DNA of 64,000 bases from an uncultured Alphaproteobacteria bacterium (GTDB lineage: Bacteria > Pseudomonadota > Alphaproteobacteria > Rhizobiales > Ancalomicrobiaceae). Numbering within the stretch: the first letter of the stretch is position 1; every line of letters starts with the position of its first letter. The stretch covers positions 1-64,000 of the forward strand of contig CALBKH010000012.1 in the NCBI GenBank assembly GCA_937892955.1. The letters run 5' to 3'. Below the pieces are notes generated by a model that was not told the origin of the DNA, made no database searches, and saw only the letters and a list, made by a program, of their open reading frames with translations. Positions 25,781-34,454 of this stretch are shown here, one piece after another. The translations under genes and the position numbers were made by a program.

Positions 25781-28700
25781 ATGGCGACCAATCCCACGAA
25801 GACCATCGACCCCGTCGAGGCGGCTCTCTCCGCGGTCGAGGAGGCTCTCAAGCTCGATCTCGAGGGCACTTCTCCCGAAAAGCCGGCCGAGACCCCGGTG
25901 GTGAAGGTCGACCCGAAGCCGGATTCGCCGTCCGACAAGGCCGCCCGTTCGGTCGAGGCGGCGCTCGCCGAGCCCGCGCCGGTGAAGCCGGACCCGAAGG
26001 CGAAGGTCGATCCCAAGGCCAAGGTCGAGCCGAAGGTCAAGGCCGAGGCCGAGCCCCGCGCCGAGGCGCGAAAGGCCGCGCTGCAGACGCCCGAACCGGC
26101 CAACGATCCCGCGCTCGCTCCCGCAGCTACGACCCGCGCCGCCAACGACGACCGCCGCGCCGTGTCCGGCATCACCTATGCCCTGACCCGCCGTCCGTCG
26201 AGCGCCCCCTACTGGTTCGCGCTTCTCGCCTCCCTCGCCTGGGTCGGCGTCACCGGTTGGCTGCTGCGCGCCACATTGGCGCCGCAGGGCGCCGACATCG
26301 CCGCACTCGTCCAGCAGCCCAACGTCCTCTTCGCCGCCGCCGGTGTGATCCTGCCGGTGTTCCTGCTCTTCGGCTTCGCGGTGCTGCTGCGCCGCGCCCA
26401 GGAACTGCGCCTGACCGCCCGCTCGATGACCGAGATCGCCCTGCGTCTCGCCGAGCCGGAGACCAACGCCCAGGAGGCGGTGGTGTCGGTCGGCCACGCC
26501 ATCCGTCGCGAGATGGCGGCCGTCGGCGACGGCCTCGAGCGCGTCGTCGCCCGCGCCGGCGAGATCGAGGTGCTGGTGCACAACGAGGTCTCCTCGCTCG
26601 AACGCGCCTACGGCGAGAACGAGTTGCGCATCCGCTCGCTGATCGAGGAGCTGGTCAACCAGCGCGAAGCGATCGTCAACAATTCCGAGCGCGTCCGCGC
26701 CGCCATCTCCGGCGCCCACGAAGGCCTCTCGGGCGATCTCATGACCACCCGCGAGCGCATCGTCGAGGCCGCCGACGAGGCCTCCAAGCGCCTCGTCGGG
26801 TCGCTCGGCGACAAGAGCGTCGAGATCAACAACACCCTGACCGCCACGGTCGAAGGCGTCGTCACCGCGCTCGACACCCGTTCGTCCTCGGTCATCGACC
26901 GCATGTCCGAGACCGGTCGTACCGTCGCCGAGACCCTGTCGAGCGCCGGCCAGGTCGCCGCCGAGACCCTCTCGGTCAAGGGTTTCGAGATCACCGACAC
27001 GCTCAACCGCACCGGCGACCAGATCGTCGCCGCGCTCACCGACCGCTCCGAGCTGATCACCGAGACCGTGCGCTCGATGGGCGAAGGTCTCGCCTCCACC
27101 CTCGCTGAGCGCACCGACAGCCTCGCCTCGACGCTGACCGAGCGCACCGGCACCCTCGTCACGACCTTGTCGGAGCGGACCGAGACGCTCGCCGCGACGC
27201 TGACGGATCGCACCGATACCCTCGTCTCGACGCTGGCGGAGCGCACCGACACCCTCGCCGCGACGCTGACGGATCGCACCGACACCCTCGCCTCGACCCT
27301 CGCCGAGCGCACCGACACCCTCGCTTCGACGCTGTCGGAGCGCGGCGACGTCCTCGCCGTCACCATCGCCGAGCGCACCGAGACCCTCGCCTCGACCCTG
27401 TCGGAACACACCGACGGTCTCGCCGGCGCCCTCTCCGAGCGCACCGCGGTTCTGGCGTCGACGCTCACCGAGCGTACCGACGCCCTCGTCTCGACGCTCA
27501 CCGAGCGCACCGACACGGTCACCAACACCCTCGCCACGACCGGTGAGACGCTGATCGGCACCCTGACCAGCACCGGCTCGTCGCTGAACGACTCGCTCGC
27601 CTCCACCGGCCAGCTGATCGCCGAGACGATCCAGACCCGCGGTCACGAAGTGAACGCCGAACTCAAGGCCCACGCCATCGAGATCGACGCCACCCTGTCG
27701 CGCACCGGCGGCGAGATCGTCGACGCCATCGCCGAGCGTGCCGGCGAAGTCGCCGACGCCCTCAAGGGCACCGGCCAGTCGCTCGCCGTCGACCTCTCGC
27801 TGCGCGGCGCCGAGATCACCGAGCGTCTCGACGAGACCGGCACCAAGATCGCCGAGACCATCTCCTCGCGCGGCGGCGAACTCGCCGATCGCCTCGGCGA
27901 CACCGGCGAGAAGATCTACAAGTCGATCGTCGTCCACGGCGCCGAGCTGGAGCAGCGCCTCGCCGACACCGGCAAGAGCCTCGACGAACTGCTCGAGAAC
28001 CGCACCGGCGAGTTCCGCGCGAGCCTCGACACCACGCTCAACGGCGTCGGCGACGAACTCTTGAAGCGTACCCACGACCTCGCCGAGCGGCTCGGCCGTG
28101 CCGGCACCGAAGTGGCGCGTCTCGTCGGTACCCAGGGGGACGTCGTCGCCCAGCGGATGACCGAAACCGGAACGCGCATCGCCGAGACCCTCGCCGAACG
28201 GGGCGAATCCGTCACGTCCGGTCTCTCGGCCCGCCTCGACACCCTCGATCAGATCGTCAACGTCCGCGCCGCCGGCCTCGTCGAGGTCCTCGGCGATCGC
28301 ACCGAGACCATGCGCGACCTGCTCGAGACCCGCTTCGTCACGGTCTCCGACACGCTCGCCGCCAAGACCGAGATGCTCGCCTCGACCATCGAGACCCGCA
28401 CCGCCCTCATCGGCGAGGTGGTCGATCGTCATACCACCGACATGTCCGAAGCTCTCGAGGCCCGTCTCGGCGAATTCGGCGCCACCGTCGGCGCCAGCGT
28501 CGAGAACGCCACGCGAGACTTCGAACGTCGGGCGGAGACGCTCGCCTCGACCATCGACGCCCGCGTCGGCCGGATCGAGGAGGCGCTCGACCTGCGCGGT
28601 CGTCAGATCTCCGAGAGCCTGATGGAGCGCACCCGCGAGATCGCCACGACCTTCGCCCAGGGCCAGATCCAGGTCACCGCCGCCTTCGACGGCCGCATGG

Positions 28701-31063
28701 ACGAGGTCGGCCGCGTCCTCACCCGCCGCACCGACGAGATCGCCGAGCACCTCGCCGACCGCGTCGCCGAGGTCAACGGCACGCTCGGCGCCCGCCTCTA
28801 CGAGGTCACCGAGACCCTCGATCAGCGCACCGCCGCCTTCGACCGCCTCACCCAGGACCGCCTGTCGGCGATCACCTCGGCGCTCGGCGAAGAGGCCGAC
28901 CGCGCCGCCCGTCAGGTCGCCGGTTCGATCGAAGGCGCCACCGGCCGCATCACCGGCGCGACCGAAGAACTCGAGCGCACCATTTCCGGCCGCACCGCGA
29001 CCGTCGTCGGTGAACTCGACGCCCGCACCCGCGACCTCACCGATCTCATCGGCGGCCGTGGCGGCGAGCTCGTCTCCGCGCTGTCGGCGCAATCCGACGC
29101 ATTCGCCGCCCACGGCGGTGAGCTCGTCTCCGCCCTGTCGGCGCAATCCGACGAATTCGCCGCCCGCGCCGGCGAGATCTCCCGCGCCCTCGGCGAGACC
29201 GTCGACGGCCGCGTCGGCGAGATCACCGGCAAGATCGGTCAGGCCCGCGACATCCTCGTCGAAGCCCTCGACCGCAAGGGCCGCGACCTCACCGAAGCCG
29301 TCGCCCGTCAGGGTCTCGACGCCACCCGCGTCGTCACCGAGGCGCGCGAAAAGCTGGTCGCCGCCTTCGACGACAAGACCCGCGAGGCCACGGAAGTGGT
29401 GTCCCGCGCCTCCGAGACCCTCGTCTCCGCGCTGGACGAGAAGAGCCGTGTGGCGACCGAGGTGGTCGCCGGCGCGACCGCTGCGCTCGTCGCCGCCTTC
29501 GACGACAAGAGCCGTGCCGCCGTCGGCGTGGTGGCGCAAGCCTCCGACCGCCTGCGCGACGACATGGGCGGGCTGCTCGAGCGCCTGACCCAGGCCAACC
29601 TCACCCTCCATTCGGTGCTCAACCGCGCCGGCGAGAACCTCGACCTCGTCGAGAAGAACCTCGGCGGCCGCACCGAGGAGGTCCGCTCCGTCCTCGAACA
29701 GGCGCTGTCCGAGACCCGCGGCATCACCGAGCAGGTCTCGACCCAGGTCGCGGCGCTGGAGAGCACCTCCAAGAACGTCCTCCACGACGTCGCCGATCTC
29801 ACCCTGCGCTTCGACGAACAGGCCCGCAGCCTGACCTCGGCCACCAACCTGCTCTCCGACGCCAACAAGGCGCTCGAGACCACCGTCGAGGAGCGTCGCC
29901 GCTCGCTCGAGGAGCTCGCTGCCGGCCTCGTCGACAAGACGCAGTCGGTGGAGACGATGATGCACGCCTTCTCCGGTCTGGTGGGCGACACGCTCACCAC
30001 CGCCGAAGCCCGCGCCCGCGACGTCGGCGCCTCGCTGACCACCGCCGCGGAAGAGGCGATGCGCAAGGTCCTGACCCAGCTCGACACGCTGCGGCAGACC
30101 GCCGGCACCGAGGGTCAGCGCTCGGCCGAGGCCCTGCGCGCCGCCCAGGAGGCGATGATCGCCGAGATGACGCGCGCCGTCGGCGAGACCACCGGCCGCT
30201 TCGCCGAGGCGACCGACAAGATGCGCGACGCCGCCCGCATCATGCAGTCCGAGCTGGAGGCCACCCGCACCGAGCTTCGCCGCGGCGTCCTCGAGTTGCC
30301 GAAGGAGACCGAAGAGTCGACCGCCCAGCTGCGTCGCGTCGTCACCGACCAGTTGAAGGCGCTCGCCGATCTCTCCGCCCTGGTCGGCCGCCAGACCGCC
30401 AACCTCGACGTCTCGCGCGCCACCGGCACCCGTGCCGCCTCGGTCGAGGCCGCGCCGCGCTACGAGGCGCCGCGACGTCCTCAGCCGGCCCCCGCGCCCG
30501 CGCCGGCGGAACCGGCCGCCGTCGCCTTCGCCGAACCACGTCGTCCGACGCCGTCCGCGCCGGCCTACGGCAGCTATCGCGAAGCCCCCGCCGCCGCGCC
30601 GCGCGAGGAGCCGCGTGAGCCCGCTCGCGGCGGCTGGATGTCGGATCTCCTGCGCCGCGCCTCGCGCGACGAGGAACCGGCCCCGGCCCCCGCCCCGACC
30701 TACGCCCGCGCCCCGACGAACGTCGTCGACAAGCTCGATGCGCTCTCCGGCGACATCGCCCGCGCCATCGACGACGAAGCCTTCGCCGATCTGTGGGACC
30801 GCTGGCGTCACGGCGAGCGCAACGTCTTCTCGCGCCGGCTCTACACCCTCCAGGGCCAGCAGACCTTCGAGGAGATCCGCCGCAAGTATCAGCGCGACAC
30901 CGAGTTCCGCACCGCGGTCGACCGCTACGTCGCCGACTTCGAGAGCCTGCTCGGCGAAGCCTCGCGCTCCTCGCGCGATCCGGACGCGGCGCGCAACTAC
31001 CTCGCCTCCGACACCGGCAAGGTCTACACGCTCCTCGCCCACGCCAGCGGCCGATTGGACTGA
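25781..31063 (+). CDS. giant apolipoprotein-like polar growth protein (GPR/RgsE-like)
   Basis: This 1760-residue protein has a Lys/Pro-rich N terminus (about 70-100), then two transmembrane helices (about 141-165 and 182-206). A helical region of more than 1300 residues is built from amphipathic 11-residue units, followed by a Pro/Ala-rich linker (about 1565-1625). It ends with a conserved globular domain (about 1646-1760) containing ALSGDIARAIDDEAF and WDRWRHGERNVFSRRLYTLQ. This architecture matches the growth pole ring protein of Agrobacterium and RgsE of Sinorhizobium, which form a ring at the growing pole needed for unipolar elongation. Thirteen near-perfect 11-mers occur at residues 443-585. 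GAGGCGAAG precedes the ATG. A hairpin terminator follows the gene. Confidence 0.85.
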   Translation: MATNPTKTIDPVEAALSAVEEALKLDLEGTSPEKPAETPVVKVDPKPDSPSDKAARSVEAALAEPAPVKPDPKAKVDPKAKVEPKVKAEAEPRAEARKAALQTPEPANDPALAPAATTRAANDDRRAVSGITYALTRRPSSAPYWFALLASLAWVGVTGWLLRATLAPQGADIAALVQQPNVLFAAAGVILPVFLLFGFAVLLRRAQELRLTARSMTEIALRLAEPETNAQEAVVSVGHAIRREMAAVGDGLERVVARAGEIEVLVHNEVSSLERAYGENELRIRSLIEELVNQREAIVNNSERVRAAISGAHEGLSGDLMTTRERIVEAADEASKRLVGSLGDKSVEINNTLTATVEGVVTALDTRSSSVIDRMSETGRTVAETLSSAGQVAAETLSVKGFEITDTLNRTGDQIVAALTDRSELITETVRSMGEGLASTLAERTDSLASTLTERTGTLVTTLSERTETLAATLTDRTDTLVSTLAERTDTLAATLTDRTDTLASTLAERTDTLASTLSERGDVLAVTIAERTETLASTLSEHTDGLAGALSERTAVLASTLTERTDALVSTLTERTDTVTNTLATTGETLIGTLTSTGSSLNDSLASTGQLIAETIQTRGHEVNAELKAHAIEIDATLSRTGGEIVDAIAERAGEVADALKGTGQSLAVDLSLRGAEITERLDETGTKIAETISSRGGELADRLGDTGEKIYKSIVVHGAELEQRLADTGKSLDELLENRTGEFRASLDTTLNGVGDELLKRTHDLAERLGRAGTEVARLVGTQGDVVAQRMTETGTRIAETLAERGESVTSGLSARLDTLDQIVNVRAAGLVEVLGDRTETMRDLLETRFVTVSDTLAAKTEMLASTIETRTALIGEVVDRHTTDMSEALEARLGEFGATVGASVENATRDFERRAETLASTIDARVGRIEEALDLRGRQISESLMERTREIATTFAQGQIQVTAAFDGRMDEVGRVLTRRTDEIAEHLADRVAEVNGTLGARLYEVTETLDQRTAAFDRLTQDRLSAITSALGEEADRAARQVAGSIEGATGRITGATEELERTISGRTATVVGELDARTRDLTDLIGGRGGELVSALSAQSDAFAAHGGELVSALSAQSDEFAARAGEISRALGETVDGRVGEITGKIGQARDILVEALDRKGRDLTEAVARQGLDATRVVTEAREKLVAAFDDKTREATEVVSRASETLVSALDEKSRVATEVVAGATAALVAAFDDKSRAAVGVVAQASDRLRDDMGGLLERLTQANLTLHSVLNRAGENLDLVEKNLGGRTEEVRSVLEQALSETRGITEQVSTQVAALESTSKNVLHDVADLTLRFDEQARSLTSATNLLSDANKALETTVEERRRSLEELAAGLVDKTQSVETMMHAFSGLVGDTLTTAEARARDVGASLTTAAEEAMRKVLTQLDTLRQTAGTEGQRSAEALRAAQEAMIAEMTRAVGETTGRFAEATDKMRDAARIMQSELEATRTELRRGVLELPKETEESTAQLRRVVTDQLKALADLSALVGRQTANLDVSRATGTRAASVEAAPRYEAPRRPQPAPAPAPAEPAAVAFAEPRRPTPSAPAYGSYREAPAAAPREEPREPARGGWMSDLLRRASRDEEPAPAPAPTYARAPTNVVDKLDALSGDIARAIDDEAFADLWDRWRHGERNVFSRRLYTLQGQQTFEEIRRKYQRDTEFRTAVDRYVADFESLLGEASRSSRDPDAARNYLASDTGKVYTLLAHASGRLD
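27107..27535 (+). repeat. 13 tandem 33-bp units inside the GPR-like gene
   Basis: Thirteen consecutive 33-bp units encode variants of ERTDTLASTLT. The first residue is Glu or Asp, hydrophobic residues are at positions 6, 7 and 10, and Thr is common at 3, 5 and 9. The DNA units are also alike, so unit number could change by recombination. The 11-residue period fits an apolipoprotein-like amphipathic alpha-helix. Confidence 0.9.
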
Positions 31064-31092
31064 GACGAGGCGTGACCCGGTCGAAAACGTGA

Positions 31093-31122
31093 ACGGCCGC
31101 CCCTCGGGGCGGCCGTCTTCGT
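31093..31122 (+). terminator. intrinsic terminator after the GPR-like gene
   Basis: ACGGCCGCCCC and GGGGCGGCCGT form an 11-bp perfect stem (31093-31103 with 31106-31116), followed by CTTCGTTT. It lies 29 bp after the GPR-like stop and just before the end of the convergent DUF930 gene, so it may serve both directions, although a long T-run is absent. Confidence 0.7.
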
Positions 31123-31135
31123 TTCGGAGCGCCGA

Positions 31136-31903
31136 TCAGTCGAGCGAGCCGCCGGGCGCCGGCAGGGCCAGCCTCGACCAGTCGCGCCTCGGGATCTCGT
31201 CGCCGACCCGCAAAGCGAAGTCGACGACCTTCGTGAGATCGGCGCTCACCTCGCAGCGGAAGGACACGGCGTACCAACGCCCCCCCGACGCGAAGGCCCC
31301 GCCGTCCGCCTCGACCCGGCGTTCCGAGACCCGCACCTCTGCCGAAGCCTGGGCGACCAGCGTCTCCGGGCGGAAGGCAGTTTCGCGGGCGTGGATCTGT
31401 TCCAGGGCCTCGAGGTCGCAGAGCTGGACGAGGCGTTCGTCCCCGGCCATCCGTCGCAGGTCTTCGCGGGCCCGACGACTCCGGGGCGAGGCGAGAACCT
31501 CGGCCGAGAACAGCCGGGTCGCGCGGATCATCCCGTCGGGCGAGGCCGACGCCGGCACCTGGGCACCGGCCGGCGGCTCGGAACGAGGCACCGGCGTTTC
31601 GCGAGCGTCGCCCATCGGCACGCTCCCCGCCGCGGGTTCCGCCTGCACCGACGGCCGGGCCGCAGCCGGAGCGGGGTTCTCGGCCGGAGGTGGTGCCACC
31701 AGTTCGACTTCGATCCGTTCGACCGGTTCGACCTCGCCCACCGTCCGGTGCACCGTGTGCAGCGTCAGGAGCGCGGCGACCACAACGGCGTGGACGACCG
31801 GCGACGCGACGGCGCCCCACGCCTCGGTGTCTCGGTCGAAGACGGTGTCACGATCGAAGAAGATGCGCCCCGCCGTCACGTGATCGCCCCGCGTTGCGGA
31901 CAC
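31136..31903 (-). CDS. DUF930 domain protein with TonB-like N terminus
   Basis: The 255-residue protein has one transmembrane helix (about 33-50, VASPVVHAVVVAALLTL), a Pro/Ala-rich spacer and a C-terminal DUF930 domain. The domain shows MIRATRLFSAEVLASPRSR, QLCDLEALEQIH and a Cys in SFRCEVS. The topology of a short cytosolic N terminus, one membrane helix and a rigid periplasmic linker resembles TonB, but the C-terminal domain differs. The start appears to be GTG, and a second GTG eight codons later is possible. Function unknown; the family seems confined mainly to rhizobia-like bacteria. Confidence 0.75.
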   Translation of the reverse strand: MSATRGDHVTAGRIFFDRDTVFDRDTEAWGAVASPVVHAVVVAALLTLHTVHRTVGEVEPVERIEVELVAPPPAENPAPAAARPSVQAEPAAGSVPMGDARETPVPRSEPPAGAQVPASASPDGMIRATRLFSAEVLASPRSRRAREDLRRMAGDERLVQLCDLEALEQIHARETAFRPETLVAQASAEVRVSERRVEADGGAFASGGRWYAVSFRCEVSADLTKVVDFALRVGDEIPRRDWSRLALPAPGGSLD

Positions 31904-31951
31904 CCGCGGCCCGTCCGGTCCCTACCAGCCGCCGGCTGCCGGCCGATGCCC

Positions 31952-32566
31952 TCAGCCGCGCTGACCGGCCCAGGCGACGATTTCGGCCATCAACCGCGCC
32001 TGCGCCCGATCGAAGGCGGCGACGGCCGCCTTGGCGCTGTCGGTGGCGGGCTCCTCGGCGCGGAAGGCGCGGGTGGCGAGGACGCGCCCCGTTCGGTCGT
32101 CCATCAACTTCATCGACAGCGCGATCACCACCCGCCCTTCGCCCGCCTCGTAGTCGAAGGCGCGGATCTCGGTGACGATCTGCCGGTCGATGGCCAGCCC
32201 CTGGCCCGGACGCCCGGCGGCGCGGAACCGCCCCGACGCTTCGAGCGCCCCGACGAGCCGCGACTGGACGAGGCGCGGCAAACGGTCGGACCATTGAGCG
32301 CCGGAGAAATAGGCGATCTCGGTGGCGCTCGGCCGCACCACGATACGTTCGGTGTCGAGCGCCCGGTCGGCCGCCGGTTCGGCGACCAAAATCTGCAAGG
32401 AGCGGCCCCGCGGCGGCGTGGTCGTCGCCGGCGCGCTGAGATCGTAGGTGTCGGCCGACGGCGTCGGCATCACCGCCGAACAGCCGGCGAGCACCGCCGC
32501 GAGGCCGAGCGCCGCGAAAGCGCGCCCCGCCGTCTTCGCCCGTCGATGGTCCGCGCCTCGCCTCAT
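31952..32566 (-). CDS. ABC-type transport auxiliary lipoprotein (PqiC/DUF330-like)
   Basis: The 204-residue lipoprotein has lipobox LAGC with Cys29 and an ABC transport auxiliary fold (SATEIAYFSGAQWSDRLPRL, MKLMDDRTGRVL). In many alphaproteobacteria this protein is the outer-membrane-side partner of MCE lipid transporters. Its ATG overlaps the mlaD stop (ATGA), which makes it the last gene of the mlaE-mlaF-mlaD operon. Confidence 0.85.
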   Translation of the reverse strand: MRRGADHRRAKTAGRAFAALGLAAVLAGCSAVMPTPSADTYDLSAPATTTPPRGRSLQILVAEPAADRALDTERIVVRPSATEIAYFSGAQWSDRLPRLVQSRLVGALEASGRFRAAGRPGQGLAIDRQIVTEIRAFDYEAGEGRVVIALSMKLMDDRTGRVLATRAFRAEEPATDSAKAAVAAFDRAQARLMAEIVAWAGQRG

Positions 32567-33660
32567 CTCCTATTCCCCGAATATTCCGGCACCCGCGCGG
32601 CCGAACCGCCGAAGATCAGCCGTTTGGGATCTCGATCGAGATTGGTCACCGCCCGATCGATGGTGCCGAGGGTGCGTCTGCCCTCGGCGACGAAGTCGCG
32701 CAGATCGCGCACCCCGGCGCCGGTGAGCCGCGCCAGTCCATCGGCGATCTCGTCGGCCCGCGTCTGGAAGGTCAGCGCCGTCTCCTTGATGCTCTTCGCC
32801 GCCGCCGTCGCCTCGTCGAGGAAGCCGGCGGCCTGTTTGACCACGCCTTTGCCCTCGTCCGACCCGGCGATGGCGTCGATCTTGGCGAGGATGCCGTCGA
32901 CCCGCTTCGACGCCTCGTCGAGCCGGCCCATCATCGAATGGGCGTTGTCGACGATGTCGGTGACCTTGCCCTTGTCGACGGTCCGGACCAGGCCGTCGAC
33001 GTCGTCGGCGAGCACCTCGATCTTGCCCGAGACGGAGGCGAGGACGTCGCCGGCCTTGGAGACCGCGCTCATGAACTTCTCGACGCCGTCCGAGTTCTTG
33101 GCGAGCGCGTCGGAGAAGGTCTCGGCGTTCTTCACGGTCTTCTTGATCGGCTCGGCATTGTCCTTGATCAGCTGCTCGACCTCGCCGACGGCGCTGTCGA
33201 GCCGGCCGAGCACCCGCTGTGCTCCTTCCAGGATGTCCTGCATCGATGAGCGCTCGGCATAGATCAGCCGCTCGTTCTCGTCGCGGGCGAGGAGAGACTC
33301 CGCCTGCGCCGACCCGCCCCAGATCTGCACCGTGGCGACGCCGGTCAGCCCCTGGTAGCCGAGCGAGGCGCGGCTGTCGGTCTTGATCGGCGTCTCGGCG
33401 TCGACGTCGACACGGGCGATCACCCGCGCCGGATCGTCGGGAGCGAAGGAGAGCTTCTTCACCTCGCCGACCTTGATGCCGTTGAACGACACGTTGGCGC
33501 CGGTGACGAGGCCCGAAACCGAGCCGGGGAAGACGACGACGAGGCTGGCGCGGCGCGCGCCCTCGCCCCCCCGCAGGAGCCAGAAGGCCGAGCCGAATCC
33601 CGCGGCGATCACCGCGAGAACGAACAGGCCGACGGTCACGAGGTTGGCGCGAGTTTCCAT
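32563..33660 (-). CDS. mlaD: MCE-domain lipid transport protein MlaD
   Basis: The 365-residue protein has one N-terminal membrane helix (METRANLVTVGLFVLAVIAA), the MCE domain (LVTGANVSFNGIKVGEVKKL, SLGYQGLTGVATVQIWGG), then a long helical tail. MlaD-type proteins form hexameric periplasmic rings carrying phospholipids between membranes. The start at 33660 overlaps the mlaF stop by one base (TGATG). The longer upstream frame is the antisense-like continuation within mlaF and was rejected. Confidence 0.9.
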   Translation of the reverse strand: METRANLVTVGLFVLAVIAAGFGSAFWLLRGGEGARRASLVVVFPGSVSGLVTGANVSFNGIKVGEVKKLSFAPDDPARVIARVDVDAETPIKTDSRASLGYQGLTGVATVQIWGGSAQAESLLARDENERLIYAERSSMQDILEGAQRVLGRLDSAVGEVEQLIKDNAEPIKKTVKNAETFSDALAKNSDGVEKFMSAVSKAGDVLASVSGKIEVLADDVDGLVRTVDKGKVTDIVDNAHSMMGRLDEASKRVDGILAKIDAIAGSDEGKGVVKQAAGFLDEATAAAKSIKETALTFQTRADEIADGLARLTGAGVRDLRDFVAEGRRTLGTIDRAVTNLDRDPKRLIFGGSAARVPEYSGNRR

Positions 33661-34454
33661 CAACGTCCTCTGGCGGCGATGCCGCGGGCTCTCGTCCCTC
33701 TGAAATAGGCCTTCACCCACGGGTGATCGAAGGTGAGCATGTCCTCGAGCGTTCCGTCGACCAGAACGCGTCGATTCCCCAGAACCGCTATTCGGTCGCA
33801 CACGGTGGCCAGACTGTCGAGGTCGTGTGTCACCATGAACACCGTCAGACCCAACGTATCACGCAATTTGGCGATCAGATCGTCGAAGTCGCCGGCGCCG
33901 ATCGGGTCGAGACCCGAAGTCGGCTCGTCGAGGAAGACGATCGCCGGATCGAGCGCCAGCGCACGCGCCAGACCGGCGCGCTTGATCATGCCACCCGACA
34001 ATTCGGACGGGAATTTGTCCGCGGCGTCCTGCGGCAGCCCCACCATGGCGATCTTCAGCCGGGCGAGATCGTCCATCATCGCCTCGGAGAGATCCATGTG
34101 CTCGCGCATCGGCACCTGGATGTTCTGCTTGACCGAAAGCGACGAGAACAGCGCACCGTGCTGGAAGAGCACCCCCCAGCAGCGCTCGACCCCGGTCCTG
34201 ACCTTCGGCTCCACCGTGTCGAGATCGTGGCCGAAGACCTCGACCGTCCCGGCGCGTTTCGGATTGAGGCCGAGGACGGTGCGCATCAGCACCGACTTGC
34301 CCGTCCCCGAACCGCCGACGAAGCCGAGGATCTCGCCGCGCCGGACGTCGAGATCGAGGTTCTCGAGCACCAGTTTGTCGCCGAAACCGACGGTGATGCC
34401 GCGGCAGCGGATGATCGGCTCCTCTTCGCCGAGATGTCGGACGCATTCCGCCAT
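33660..34454 (-). CDS. mlaF: lipid transport ABC ATPase MlaF
   Basis: The 264-residue ATPase carries Walker A GGSGTGKS, signature LSGGMIKRAGLARAL, Walker B IVFLDEPTSGLDP and switch His in MVTHDLDS. The LSGGM-K-R form is characteristic of MlaF-type ABC proteins. It energises the MlaE permease. The gene overlaps mlaE upstream and mlaD downstream by one base each (TGATG), giving tight translational coupling. Confidence 0.93.
   Translation of the reverse strand: MAECVRHLGEEEPIIRCRGITVGFGDKLVLENLDLDVRRGEILGFVGGSGTGKSVLMRTVLGLNPKRAGTVEVFGHDLDTVEPKVRTGVERCWGVLFQHGALFSSLSVKQNIQVPMREHMDLSEAMMDDLARLKIAMVGLPQDAADKFPSELSGGMIKRAGLARALALDPAIVFLDEPTSGLDPIGAGDFDDLIAKLRDTLGLTVFMVTHDLDSLATVCDRIAVLGNRRVLVDGTLEDMLTFDHPWVKAYFRGTRARGIAARGR

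Noticed and set aside
27107..27535. Regular 33-bp repeats resembling a CRISPR array
   Set aside because: Units are contiguous without spacers, in frame, and encode a periodic helix. No cas genes are present.
25643..31042. A 1799-codon open frame on the minus strand opposite the GPR-like gene
   Set aside because: It mirrors the repeat codons of the plus-strand gene and exists only because high GC at third positions removes stops. It has no ribosome site, domain or plausible composition.
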